In this document: positions 19,399-27,723 of the stretch, one piece after another
How positions within the stretch are numbered: the first letter of the stretch is position 1
Layout: every line of letters begins with the position of its first letter
DNA from: Chitinophaga sp. sic0106
GTDB taxonomy: Bacteria > Bacteroidota > Bacteroidia > Chitinophagales > Chitinophagaceae
Length of the DNA: 64,000 nt
Direction: 5' to 3'
Assembly (NCBI RefSeq): GCF_019219075.1
Contig: NZ_JAHUWJ010000011.1
Span: 165,437-229,436, forward strand
Notes under the pieces: generated by a model
What the model was told of the DNA's origin: nothing
Seen by the model: the letters and a program-made list of their open reading frames with translations, nothing else
Database searches by the model: none
Made by a program: the position numbers and the translations under genes

Positions 19399-19809
19399 AT
19401 GCCGCGTATAATGGCCATAGATTATGGGAAAAAAAGAACAGGTTTAGCGGTGACTGATCCGCTGAAACTGATTGCCAGTGGCCTCACCACAGTGGGCACA
19501 CATGAACTGATCCCATATCTGAAAAAATATTTTGCTGCCGAAGCAGTAGAGCAAATCGTGATAGGAGAGCCTAAAAACCTGGATGGAAATGCCACCGATG
19601 CCACCGCACTGGTGACCGAATGCATCCGCATCCTTAAAAAGAACTTTCCGGATCTCCCTATCGTAAAAATAGATGAGCGCTTTACTTCCAAAATGGCTTT
19701 CCAGAGTATGATTGATAGCGGACTGAAGAAAAAAGACCGTCAAAATAAAGCCCTGGTAGATGAAATCAGTGCTACCATCATTTTACAGGAGTATTTACAG
19801 CGACTGTAG
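19399..19809 (+). CDS. ruvX: Putative pre-16S rRNA nuclease / Holliday junction resolvase-like protein YqgF
   Basis: 136-residue YqgF/RuvX protein with an RNase H-like fold, implicated in maturation of the 16S rRNA 5' end. The N-terminal strand MAIDYGKKRTGLAVTDP contains the catalytic Asp8; the second acidic site is in VIGEPKNLDGN and the third region is VKIDERFTSKMAF, followed by VDEISATIILQEYL. Length is normal for the family. It lies 18 bases after the prenyltransferase gene and precedes def. Confidence 0.93.
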   Translation: MPRIMAIDYGKKRTGLAVTDPLKLIASGLTTVGTHELIPYLKKYFAAEAVEQIVIGEPKNLDGNATDATALVTECIRILKKNFPDLPIVKIDERFTSKMAFQSMIDSGLKKKDRQNKALVDEISATIILQEYLQRL

Positions 19810-19814
19810 CCATT

Positions 19815-19826
19815 CATCTCCCTAAA
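19815..19826 (-). repeat. Copy of the TTTAGGGAGATG box
   Basis: Just after the ruvX stop, catctccctaaa is the reverse complement of the box seen at the right end of the MITE-like element (3522-3533) and at 28477-28490. It is a short solitary copy with no partner nearby. Confidence 0.35.
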
Positions 19827-19974
19827 AACAAAAAAGGAGAACCGCTCCAAATCATTCATAGCACGGAACCAATACCTCGCACCAACAAAGCGAGGTGGAA
19901 GCAAACCCGCTGGTACAGGAAGGTTTCCCCGAAAAATCACTTAAATTCGCATTTTAAACCAAGTCACAACAATC

Positions 19975-20553
19975 ATGATATTGCCAATAGTAGCTTACGG
20001 ACATCCGGTACTGAGAAAGGTCGCAGAAGATATTACCCCGGATTATCCCGAGTTAAAGGAATTGATCGCTAACATGTGGCAAACCATGTACGCTTCCAAT
20101 GGCGTAGGTATTGCCGCTCCTCAGATTAACAAAGCCATCCGCCTGTTTGTGGTCGACAGCAAACAGATTATCGATAACCTGGAAGATGATGAAAAGAACG
20201 ACTACCCGGGCGATGAAGGAATCAAAGAAGTATTTATCAACGCACATATCGTTGAAACTGGTGGTAAAGAATGGCCGTATAACGAAGGCTGCCTCAGCAT
20301 CCCTAAAGTAAGGGAAGATGTGGACAGACCCGAATCCGTGACCCTCAGCTACGTAGACGAAAACTTCCAGCCACAACAGAAAACATTCACCGGCGTTACC
20401 GCCCGCGTGATCCAGCATGAATACGACCATATCGACGGCGTCCTGTTCATCGATCACCTGAAGCCATTGAAACGCAGAATGTTAAAAAGTAAACTGGATG
20501 ATATCACCAAAGGAAAGGTTAGGGTAGATTACAAAATGTCATTTCCTAAATAG
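19975..20553 (+). CDS. def: Peptide deformylase
   Basis: 192-residue metalloenzyme that removes the formyl group from the initiator methionine of nascent proteins. The three family motifs are intact: GVGIAAPQ (residues 43-50), EGCLS (104-108, metal ligand Cys106) and QHEYDH (147-152, ligands His148 and His152, catalytic Glu149). An insertion around residues 63-85 rich in acidic residues is common in Bacteroidota deformylases. A 165-base gap separates it from ruvX, so it probably has its own promoter. Confidence 0.97.
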   Translation: MILPIVAYGHPVLRKVAEDITPDYPELKELIANMWQTMYASNGVGIAAPQINKAIRLFVVDSKQIIDNLEDDEKNDYPGDEGIKEVFINAHIVETGGKEWPYNEGCLSIPKVREDVDRPESVTLSYVDENFQPQQKTFTGVTARVIQHEYDHIDGVLFIDHLKPLKRRMLKSKLDDITKGKVRVDYKMSFPK

Positions 20554-20635
20554 GAAATTATTTTGTAATGTAAAATAATCCCTTTATTTTGGACTTATCA
20601 ACCAACATCCATCAAAGTTTAACATCCATATCCTT

Positions 20636-21190
20636 TTGGCCGCTGCATCTACATACACGGAAGCTGAACTCGTTCAGGGCCTCAAAGCGAGGAATGAAAA
20701 GATTTTCAGCTATTTGTACGACCATTATTCCCCCGCATTATATGGTGTGGCCCTTAAGGTCATCGCAGATGAATCCACCGCCGGCGACGTGCTGCAGGAG
20801 GTATTTGTGAAGATCTGGCGAAGTATCGATAAATACGACGCTACTAAGGGCCGCCTCTTTACCTGGATGTTGAACATCGCCAGGAATACCGCCATCGACA
20901 GCCTCCGATCCAAAGCCTATAAACTCGACCAGAAAATTACCGACGTTGATAACCTCGCGCTCCTGAATGAACCATCGCTCGCCGTTTATCTCCAGGTAGA
21001 TCATCTGGGCCTTAGCAAAGCAGTTGAACGACTCCAGAAAGAACAACGAACCATCATTGATCTGGCATACTATAAAGGCTGCACCCAGGAAGAAATATCC
21101 AAAGCACTTGATATACCGCTCGGCACCGTCAAAACCCGGATGCGCAACGCTATAATGCAATTAAGAGGGATTTTAAAACATCAATTGTAA
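20636..21190 (+). CDS. ECF RNA polymerase sigma factor (pair 1)
   Basis: 184-residue sigma-70 family factor with only regions 2 and 4. Region 2 spans about residues 12-85 (KIFSYLYDHYSPALYGVALKVIADESTAGDVLQEVFVKIW, then RLFTWMLNIARNTAIDSLRS); region 4 spans about 130-180 (IDLAYYKGCTQEEISKALDIPLGTVKTRMRNAIMQLR). TTG at 20636 is preferred as start because it aligns with the TTG start of the paralogue at 22260, both preceded by a similar atatcc-tttt stretch, and no in-frame ATG is nearby. The anti-sigma gene begins five bases after its stop. It should redirect RNA polymerase when released by that anti-sigma. Confidence 0.92.
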   Translation: MAAASTYTEAELVQGLKARNEKIFSYLYDHYSPALYGVALKVIADESTAGDVLQEVFVKIWRSIDKYDATKGRLFTWMLNIARNTAIDSLRSKAYKLDQKITDVDNLALLNEPSLAVYLQVDHLGLSKAVERLQKEQRTIIDLAYYKGCTQEEISKALDIPLGTVKTRMRNAIMQLRGILKHQL

Positions 21191-21195
21191 TCTAC

Positions 21196-22086
21196 GTGGA
21201 CATAAACCATTACATATCATCAGGTGTCCTGGAAAGTTACGTATATGGCCTCCTCCCAGACGATGAAGTCGCGGAAGTGGAAGCAATCGCCCTGCAATAC
21301 CCAGAAGTAAAAGAAATTGTAGAAGACCTGCAGTTTCAGAAAGAAGAGTTTGTGAAATGTTATGCAGTCACCCCGCCACCGGAAATCAAAGCCAGGTTGA
21401 TGCTCATCATCCGCAATGAAAGTACGCCCGAAGGTGAACTGATTCTTCCCCAGGAGCTCAGACTGAACAATCCGGTACCGCAGCCACCCGTATCTACACC
21501 AGTGGTAAAAATGAACACTGCCAACAGGAATAAAAATGAACGGCGCTGGAAAATCGTTGCCGCCGCCGCTATCGGAGTATTCCTTGTCAGTGTGGGCATC
21601 ACTTTCTTTTTTGCTTCGGATTCCAACGATTATAAAGCCCGGTACGAACAACTCATTGCGGCACAAAAGCAAATTACGGCAGATAAAGAACTGGAGTCCA
21701 ATCAAACCGCCAGCCTGCAGGAAAGCGAAGAAGATAAAAAACTGATCAAAGATCCAAACGTTATCTGGATCAAAGCAAATGGCTATGGAGCTCACCCGGA
21801 TGGTGCGGTTACCATTGGCTGGAACCCGGCCTCCAAAGCAGTATACCTTATCAACTGGCGACTCCCCATGCCGCCGGAAGGTAAACAATACCACCTGCGC
21901 ACCATCACCGATGGTAAACCCGCGGATGCAGGTATCCTGGAGATCAGCCCTTCCTCCAACGGCAAAATACAACACCTGAAAACAGCTACCACTCCGCAAA
22001 CATTTGTTGTTACCCTGGAACCCACCGGCACCACAGGCGCTCCCAGCCAGGCCGAAATATACCAGGTAGTAGAATTGAATCAGTAG
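21196..22086 (+). CDS. Anti-sigma factor, RskA-like C-terminal domain (pair 1)
   Basis: 296-residue single-pass membrane protein. A cytoplasmic N-terminal helical region (residues about 1-75) would hold the sigma factor; a membrane helix spans about 119-140 (WKIVAAAAIGVFLVSVGITFFF); a short coiled coil (about 145-175) follows; and a periplasmic beta domain resembling the anti-sigma-K factor C-terminus (VIWIKANGYGAHPDGAVTIGWNP...) ends the protein. GTG at 21196 is the start: it follows the sigma stop by five bases and aligns with the GTG start of the paralogue at 22836. No zinc-binding HxxxCxxC motif is visible, which is common in Bacteroidota. Confidence 0.88.
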   Translation: MDINHYISSGVLESYVYGLLPDDEVAEVEAIALQYPEVKEIVEDLQFQKEEFVKCYAVTPPPEIKARLMLIIRNESTPEGELILPQELRLNNPVPQPPVSTPVVKMNTANRNKNERRWKIVAAAAIGVFLVSVGITFFFASDSNDYKARYEQLIAAQKQITADKELESNQTASLQESEEDKKLIKDPNVIWIKANGYGAHPDGAVTIGWNPASKAVYLINWRLPMPPEGKQYHLRTITDGKPADAGILEISPSSNGKIQHLKTATTPQTFVVTLEPTGTTGAPSQAEIYQVVELNQ

Positions 22087-22259
22087 GATTTTGAAAGTTC
22101 AAAGAATTGCGTATATTGCTTTAATAATACAACCCCGCGTTACACCATTATAAGATACTTCACTTTTGTTATTCACAACCTTGTTGTCTGATCAGCACCT
22201 GATCATCGTGCGTGTGCATTGTTTAATTTTTATTCATCGTAATAATTATATCCATTTTT

Positions 22260-22817
22260 TTGGACTCGTCTTCAACATATACCGAGCAGGAACTGGTAGA
22301 TGGCTTACGTAGCCGTAACCAGAAAATCTTCAGCTACCTCTATGACCAGTACTCCTCCACTTTATATGGCGTAGTGGTCAAAGTGCTGAACGACCGCGCC
22401 CTCGCCGGTGACGTGCTCCAGGACGTATTCCTTAAAATCTGGAAAAATATTGACCAATATGATGAAGAGCGCGGTCGCCTGTTCACCTGGATGCTGAACA
22501 TCTGCCGCAATACCGCCATCGATGTACTACGCTCTAAATCCCATAAGCTGGACCAAAAAATCCAGAATATCACGGATGACGTACATGTTAAAAACGAGCC
22601 CCTGGTGGTACACATGCAGGTTGATCATCTCGGCTTCTCCAAAGTGCTCGAACACCTGAGCAAAGACCAACGAAACCTTATTGATTTAGCGTACTATAAA
22701 GGCTGTACCCAGGAAGAAATTGCCCGCGTGCTGGATATCCCGCTGGGCACAGTCAAAACACGTATGCGCACAGCTCTCAACCAGCTGAAACAATTTGTAA
22801 AAAACATCGACAAGTAA
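22260..22817 (+). CDS. ECF RNA polymerase sigma factor (pair 2)
   Basis: 185-residue ECF sigma factor closely similar to the one at 20636 along its whole length: KIFSYLYDQYSSTLYGVVVKVLNDRALAGDVLQDVFLKIW in region 2 and LAYYKGCTQEEIARVLDIPLGTVKTRMRTALNQL in region 4. The TTG start gives MDSSSTYTEQELVDGLRSRN, aligning with the paralogue. The anti-sigma gene starts 18 bases after the stop. The 173-base gap from the first pair probably carries a separate promoter, although no perfect TAnnTTTG is visible there. Confidence 0.93.
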   Translation: MDSSSTYTEQELVDGLRSRNQKIFSYLYDQYSSTLYGVVVKVLNDRALAGDVLQDVFLKIWKNIDQYDEERGRLFTWMLNICRNTAIDVLRSKSHKLDQKIQNITDDVHVKNEPLVVHMQVDHLGFSKVLEHLSKDQRNLIDLAYYKGCTQEEIARVLDIPLGTVKTRMRTALNQLKQFVKNIDK

Positions 22818-22835
22818 TCTAAAAAAAGAACAATA

Positions 22836-23699
22836 GTGGACGCACAAAAAGTCATATCGTCCGGCATCATTGAACTGTATGTTGCAGGCATGGCCACCGA
22901 ACCGGAAGTTCGGGAGCTGGAAGCCGCTATGATACAGTTCCCGGAAGTATTGGCCGCTGTGGAAGAGTACAGGAAATCCCTCGAATACTATGTCGCGGCA
23001 CAGGACCTCACCCCTGATAATGCCATTAAAGCCAGCTTACTAAACCAAATCAATAACCTTGAAGCTAACGGCACGGAGCAAACTGTTCTGTCCTCCACCA
23101 TGCCGCAGCATCCCAAAGCAACCCTAATGGAAGAAACATTAACCGAAGAAAAGCGACTCTCCTGGAAAGTCGTTGCCGCCGCAGCTTTCGTCCTGCTCAT
23201 CGGCAGTGTTATCATGAACTTTTTCTACTATAAAAAGTGGAAAGACTTCCGTGACTACAAAGACAAATACCAGGCCCTCATGCTGTCCCAGAACTCCATC
23301 CAGTCCACCAACGACAAGTACAAGGCCCGACTCGATGAACTGGAACAAACACTCAACGTAATGGAAGATCCTGCCGTGCTCAAAGTGAACATGCCAGGTA
23401 CCAAACTCAAACCTGATGCGGTAGCCACCGTATTCTGGAACACACAAAACAAACAGGTTTACCTGAAGGTGAACAACCTGCCTGAACCTGCGGCCGACAA
23501 ACAATACCAACTCTGGGCTATCGTAGATGGTAAGCCAATAGATATGGGTGTGTTTGAAATGGGCGATACCGCCAAACTGCTGCAGAAAATGAAGGTGACC
23601 GACAAAGTACAGATGTTCGCAGTCACCCTCGAAAGCAAAGGTGGTGCTGCTCAGCCAACGCTTGAACAAATGTATGTAGCCGGTAAATTACCAGGCTGA
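22836..23699 (+). CDS. Anti-sigma factor, RskA-like C-terminal domain (pair 2)
   Basis: 287-residue paralogue of the protein at 21196. Cytoplasmic sigma-binding region at about 1-75, membrane helix at about 109-131 (SWKVVAAAAFVLLIGSVIMNFFY), a coiled-coil stretch at about 135-175, then the RskA-like beta domain (KVNMPGTKLKPDAVATVFWNTQNKQVYLKVNNLPEPAADKQY region, ending with FAVTLESKGG). GTG at 22836 gives MDAQKVISSGIIELYVAG, matching the paralogue's MDINHYISSGVLESYVYG. A stem-loop terminator follows at 23721. Confidence 0.88.
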   Translation: MDAQKVISSGIIELYVAGMATEPEVRELEAAMIQFPEVLAAVEEYRKSLEYYVAAQDLTPDNAIKASLLNQINNLEANGTEQTVLSSTMPQHPKATLMEETLTEEKRLSWKVVAAAAFVLLIGSVIMNFFYYKKWKDFRDYKDKYQALMLSQNSIQSTNDKYKARLDELEQTLNVMEDPAVLKVNMPGTKLKPDAVATVFWNTQNKQVYLKVNNLPEPAADKQYQLWAIVDGKPIDMGVFEMGDTAKLLQKMKVTDKVQMFAVTLESKGGAAQPTLEQMYVAGKLPG

Positions 23700-23720
23700 T
23701 TCAGATAACAGACAATTACT

Positions 23721-23766
23721 AAGCTGGTAAGAGCGCCCACAAAGCGCTTTTGCCAGCTTTCTCTTT
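23721..23766 (+). terminator. Terminator after sigma/anti-sigma pair 2
   Basis: A 16-bp stem with two imperfect pairs (23721-23736 with 23744-23759) around a ccacaaa loop, followed by tctcttt, starts 21 bases behind the anti-sigma stop. Confidence 0.65.
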
Positions 23767-23796
23767 GTTACTTGCCGCATTTCCTTAAATTGCAGC

Positions 23797-24744
23797 ATGT
23801 CCAGATATCTGAAAAGTATAGCCGTTACCGTTATAGCATGCACCTGCATGCTTACCCTCAAAGCCCAGGACACCGCCCACTACCGGGGCATGACCATCAA
23901 CCTGGACGAAGTAACCGTGGCCGCACAAAAGATTGGCTTTGATGTAAACAGCTTCATCAAACGCGTAGAAGATGATACCACCTTTTACAGAGCCTTCCGA
24001 AACCTCCACATCGTAGGCTTCAACGGAGAAAACGATATCCGCATATTCGATAAAAAAGGCCAGGTACAAGCCTCCCTCAAAAGTACCACCACCCAGCAAA
24101 TGAAAGGTCGCTGCCGCACCATGAAAGTGGAGGAGGAAAAGGTAACCGGCGACTTCTACGACCGCAAAGGGAATTACAATTATTACACCGCCGAACTGTA
24201 TGCCAACCTGTTTTTCACCACCGGCACCGTATGCGTGGATGAAAACGGTAACGCGCCCGAGCGCTCCAATGGCTCACTCGCCAAACATAAGGCCCAGTTG
24301 AAACAACTCATATTCAACCCCGGAAAACCTATTCGTGGTGTACCGATCGTAGGTAACAAAGTAGCCATCTTTAGCAGCGACGTTATGCGCTACTACGACT
24401 TCTCCATAAAATCAGAAAACTATGTAAACGGTATTCCCTGCTATGTTTTCACCGCCAAAGCGAAAGCTGGACTGAGCCGCCTCGATAAAGCGGAAATCGT
24501 GATCGATGAACTGATCACCTGGTTCAATAAAGAGAATTTTGAAATTGTGGGAAGGAAGTATGCGCTGTCGTACAAAACCATGCTGTTCGACTTTAACGTA
24601 CAAATGAATGTGCAAATGACCAAGGTGAACGACCTGCTGATTCCTGCACTGGTAACGTACGCCGGTTCCTGGGATGTAGCCTTCAAAAAGAGAGAAACTG
24701 CGGCTTTTATCGCTAAATTCCACAATTTTAACAGTGGAAATTAA
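23797..24744 (+). CDS. Secreted protein of unknown function
   Basis: 315 residues with an N-terminal signal peptide (cleavage near TLKAQDTA, residue 24), so it is exported. I do not recognise the family. The mature part is rich in beta-strand-like alternation and contains several charged pairs; the segment RGVPIVGNKVAIFSSDVMRYYDF and the closing MTKVNDLLIPALVTYAGSWDVAFKKRETAAF resemble a lipoprotein-carrier-like beta half-barrel, but this is only an impression. Its stop codon overlaps by three bases that of the convergent T9SS-sorted gene at 24741. No terminator is visible between them. Confidence 0.75.
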   Translation: MSRYLKSIAVTVIACTCMLTLKAQDTAHYRGMTINLDEVTVAAQKIGFDVNSFIKRVEDDTTFYRAFRNLHIVGFNGENDIRIFDKKGQVQASLKSTTTQQMKGRCRTMKVEEEKVTGDFYDRKGNYNYYTAELYANLFFTTGTVCVDENGNAPERSNGSLAKHKAQLKQLIFNPGKPIRGVPIVGNKVAIFSSDVMRYYDFSIKSENYVNGIPCYVFTAKAKAGLSRLDKAEIVIDELITWFNKENFEIVGRKYALSYKTMLFDFNVQMNVQMTKVNDLLIPALVTYAGSWDVAFKKRETAAFIAKFHNFNSGN

Positions 24745-26411
24745 TATACCACACTAACGGCGCCGGTCATATGTACCGGCGTCATAGAGTTGCCATCCAC
24801 GTAATCTACAATATAAACGTAGGTAGCCATCTGCACAGGCTCCCCCTGGAAAGTTCCTCTCCAGCCCACTTGTGGATCGGTAGTATAGAAAATCCGTTCC
24901 CCCCAGCGATTATAAATACTCATCTGAAACTGGTTCACCGGGCATTTATACACCGGCCGGAAGTAATCATTTCGCCCATCACCATTAGGCGTAAAGGCGT
25001 TGGGGAAGTACATGGTACAGCTACATTCTTTATAGTTCACCACCACGGAATCTACCGTTGGGCCACATTCATTATATCCTGAAACACTGTATAAGCCTGC
25101 CCTGGTAACAGTATAGAAAGGTACGCTGGTGCTGTCCTGCCATTTGTAATTAGCTCCTGCGCCGCGAGGGTAAAGGGTATAAGCCTCTCCACGGCATAAG
25201 ATGGTATCCATACCCAGGTTAGCACGTAGTGTATCCGTAAACGTTACGGTAATGGTATCCCAGGATTCGCAGCGGCCAATTTTAGCGTGTACATAATAGC
25301 TGCCTGGCTTGGTCACATAATAAGTGGCCTGATCGGAATTATCCTGCCAGGTATACACCCCATTGCCAAAATCAGCAGTTAGTACCAGGAAGTTTCCCTG
25401 GCAGATGGTCGTGTCGCTCCCCAGGTTGATCTGACGTAAACGGTTGTAGTCCAGTAGAATAGTGTCCACTACGCTGCAGGTATTGTTGATTTCCACGAGC
25501 GCCCACACAGGACCTTCCCCCTGCACGGTTACAGACGGGGTGGTAGCCCCATTGCTCCAGAGCCAGTTGGTAGCCTCGGGAATATTTGGCGCCAGGGTAA
25601 CTGATTCTCCCGGACATAATAACGTATCCGCTCCTAATGAAAACGGATATTCAGGTCCGAAGAAAGTCACTGTTTTCTGGAAAAACATGGAAGGGCATCC
25701 TTCCGGCAATATCGTTACGGAGTATGTTCCGCTGGTGCGCACGTCCAGGGTAGGTTCCGTGGTGCCGTCATTCCAGAGGTAAGTGCAGTTTTGTGCGGTA
25801 GCATCCAGCTGAATATTTTCGTTGGTACATAACACGAGGTCAGGACCCAGATCTATTTCAGGGATGGGAGTAAAGAAGATATTTACCGAATCGGGAATCA
25901 GGCAGCCGTCTATTTTCAGTTTATAGGTAGCGCTGGTATCCGCCAGGATAGAGGATTGTGTAGAGCTATCCTGCCACAGATAGTTAGCACCGGGAATTAC
26001 CGGCCCTGCTATGAGCATGCTTCCGCCTTCGCAGAGGGTTACATCCTGCGCACCAAAATCATAAATCACCGGTGTAACGATGGTAATAGGTTGCTGGGTG
26101 GTGGTGGGCACGCCTGCACGATAAGCCACCAGGGTAACATTGTAGGTGCCGGTAGCGCGATAGATATGCCAGGCCCTCCGGTACGCTGAGGAATCCATAT
26201 TACCGCTGCCGGGATCACCAAAGTACCATTTCATGGAATCCACGCCGGTGCTGTTGACCATGGAAAAATACACGCTGTCGTTCACACAGGTGGAGCTTTC
26301 GGTGAATACCTGGGCACGGCTTATTCCGGGAAGAAAAATAAAAAGTATTACCACCAGCAGGGGTAGTAGTTTGAAATAGTTTGGACGATTAGGAGCGTAT
26401 AGGTCTCTCAT
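24741..26411 (-). CDS. PKD/Ig-like repeat protein with T9SS type-B (gliding motility-associated) C-terminal sorting domain
   Basis: 556-residue secreted protein. An N-terminal signal anchor (LLPLLVVILFIFLPGISRAQ) is followed by a PKD domain (residues about 40-115, with VDSMKWYFGDPGSGN and ATGTYNVTLVAYRAG). Four or more Ig-like repeats follow, each opening with LG(P/A/S/M)D(L/T)...C(T/P/Q/R), for example LGADTLLCPGESVTLAP and LGSDTTICQGNFLVLTA. The last 95 residues (MYFPNAFTPNGDGRNDYF, QMSIYNRWGERIFYTTD, then a strand-rich end) are the type-B C-terminal domain that directs export through the type IX system and surface attachment. It is probably a surface adhesin or matrix protein. Transcribed alone; its stop overlaps the opposing gene's stop. 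Confidence 0.9.
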   Translation of the reverse strand: MRDLYAPNRPNYFKLLPLLVVILFIFLPGISRAQVFTESSTCVNDSVYFSMVNSTGVDSMKWYFGDPGSGNMDSSAYRRAWHIYRATGTYNVTLVAYRAGVPTTTQQPITIVTPVIYDFGAQDVTLCEGGSMLIAGPVIPGANYLWQDSSTQSSILADTSATYKLKIDGCLIPDSVNIFFTPIPEIDLGPDLVLCTNENIQLDATAQNCTYLWNDGTTEPTLDVRTSGTYSVTILPEGCPSMFFQKTVTFFGPEYPFSLGADTLLCPGESVTLAPNIPEATNWLWSNGATTPSVTVQGEGPVWALVEINNTCSVVDTILLDYNRLRQINLGSDTTICQGNFLVLTADFGNGVYTWQDNSDQATYYVTKPGSYYVHAKIGRCESWDTITVTFTDTLRANLGMDTILCRGEAYTLYPRGAGANYKWQDSTSVPFYTVTRAGLYSVSGYNECGPTVDSVVVNYKECSCTMYFPNAFTPNGDGRNDYFRPVYKCPVNQFQMSIYNRWGERIFYTTDPQVGWRGTFQGEPVQMATYVYIVDYVDGNSMTPVHMTGAVSVVY

Positions 26412-26517
26412 GTTTGGGACATGGGTAAATATCTGGCGCCTAAATTATGAAAAAAAATTATGTGATTGCAGGAAATAATATTAAGAAAAAAGTATTTATA
26501 GGTAGGATAGCTTAGAA

Positions 26518-26546
26518 ACGTCGCCCCGCGGGGTATCGGGGCGACA
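26518..26546 (-). terminator. Probable terminator of the RluA-family gene
   Basis: Eight-bp GC stem gtcgcccc/ggggcgac (26520-26527 with 26538-26545), 18 bases behind the minus-strand stop at 26563. The T tract is weak (gtttct). Confidence 0.5.
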
Positions 26547-26562
26547 GATTATTTTATTGTGT

Positions 26563-27657
26563 TTAGTCTTCCCATTTTTGTCCGGGCTGCTCTTTTTCTT
26601 CGAGTGGCCTTGCAGTGGTATATCGTTTCCATTTTTCCAGCACTGCGGTGAAGTCGGCCGGAAGCTGACTTTCGAAGTACATCTGTTTGCGGGTGCGAGG
26701 GTGGATAAAGCCCAGTTGTTGTGCATGCAGGGCATGACGGGGCATTATCTCGAAGCAGTTTTCCACAAACTGTTTGTATTTAGCGAAAACGGTACCTTTT
26801 ACAATGCGGTCGCCGCCGTAGGTATCATCATTAAACAGTGAGTGACCGATGTGTTGCATATGCACCCTGATCTGGTGGGTACGGCCGGTTTCGAGGCGGC
26901 ATTCCACCAGGGTTACGTAGTTGAAGCGTTCGAGCACGCGGTAGTGGGTGATGGCTTCTTTTCCGTATTCACCATCCGGGTAGGCGTCCATGATCTTACG
27001 GAAGCGCTGGTGGCGGCCTACGTGGGCTACTACGGTGCCTTCGTCTTCTTTCAGGTCGCCCCAAACGAGGGCCATATAACGGCGGTGTACGGTATGGTCA
27101 AAAAACTGTTTGGCCAGGTCGCTCATAGCCTTGTCGGATTTAGCGACCACCAGCAGTCCGGTAGTATTTTTATCGATGCGGTGTACGAGCCCAAAGCGGG
27201 GCAGGGCGGGCTCTGTGGCCTGGGTTTTATCGCCCAGGTACCACGACAGGCCATTGACCAGCGTACCGGTATAGTTGCCACAGCCAGGGTGTACCACCAT
27301 GCCGGCGGGTTTATCGATCACCATTACATCATCATCTTCATACACGATATTCAACGGCATATTCTCCGGAACCACTTCCGTGCTTTCCGGGCTCTTGTTG
27401 GAGAACACGACAATGCGGTCCAGCGGGCGGATTTTATAATTGGATTTTGCCGGTTTATCGTTTACCAGTACCATTTCCCCGTCCAGGGCCTGTTGTATTT
27501 TATTGCGGGTGGCGCCTTCAATACGGGCGGTAAGGAACTTATCAATACGGACAGGCTCCTGGCCTTTATCCACTACCATATTGATTTTTTCGTAAAGTTC
27601 CTCGCTGCCATCACCGTTTTCCAGCTCATCTTCCAGTTCCAGCAATTCTTCAGCCAT
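26563..27657 (-). CDS. RluA-family ribosomal large subunit pseudouridine synthase (RluD-like)
   Basis: 364-residue pseudouridine synthase acting on 23S rRNA. Residues about 35-90 form an S4 RNA-binding domain (RIDKFLTARIEGATRNKIQQALDGEMVLVN). The catalytic domain contains the aspartate in HRIDKNTTGLLVVAK (Asp162) and the later GRTHQIRVHMQHIGHSLFNDDTYGG signature. An acidic N-terminal extension (residues 4-21) is unusual but common in this phylum. The ATG at 27657 is chosen because the conserved S4 region follows and because a longer frame would run back into the divergent lipB gene. It is transcribed from a divergent promoter region shared with lipB. Confidence 0.93.
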   Translation of the reverse strand: MAEELLELEDELENGDGSEELYEKINMVVDKGQEPVRIDKFLTARIEGATRNKIQQALDGEMVLVNDKPAKSNYKIRPLDRIVVFSNKSPESTEVVPENMPLNIVYEDDDVMVIDKPAGMVVHPGCGNYTGTLVNGLSWYLGDKTQATEPALPRFGLVHRIDKNTTGLLVVAKSDKAMSDLAKQFFDHTVHRRYMALVWGDLKEDEGTVVAHVGRHQRFRKIMDAYPDGEYGKEAITHYRVLERFNYVTLVECRLETGRTHQIRVHMQHIGHSLFNDDTYGGDRIVKGTVFAKYKQFVENCFEIMPRHALHAQQLGFIHPRTRKQMYFESQLPADFTAVLEKWKRYTTARPLEEKEQPGQKWED

Positions 27658-27672
27658 TGATTCAAATTTTTG

Positions 27673-27690
27673 CAAAGGTACGTATCTTTG
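27673..27690. promoter_or_regulatory. Back-to-back divergent -7 elements (pseudouridine synthase / lipB)
   Basis: CAAAGGTA (27673-27680; TACCTTTG on the minus strand) and TATCTTTG (27683-27690 on the plus strand) are two TAnnTTTG elements separated by two bases and pointing away from each other. They fit the start of the pseudouridine synthase at 27657 and of lipB at 27724. Open-complex formation at one should exclude the other. The -33 elements are not clear. Confidence 0.55.
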
Positions 27691-27723
27691 CGGGCTAAAA
27701 ACCAGGGGATAAAGGCAAAAGCT

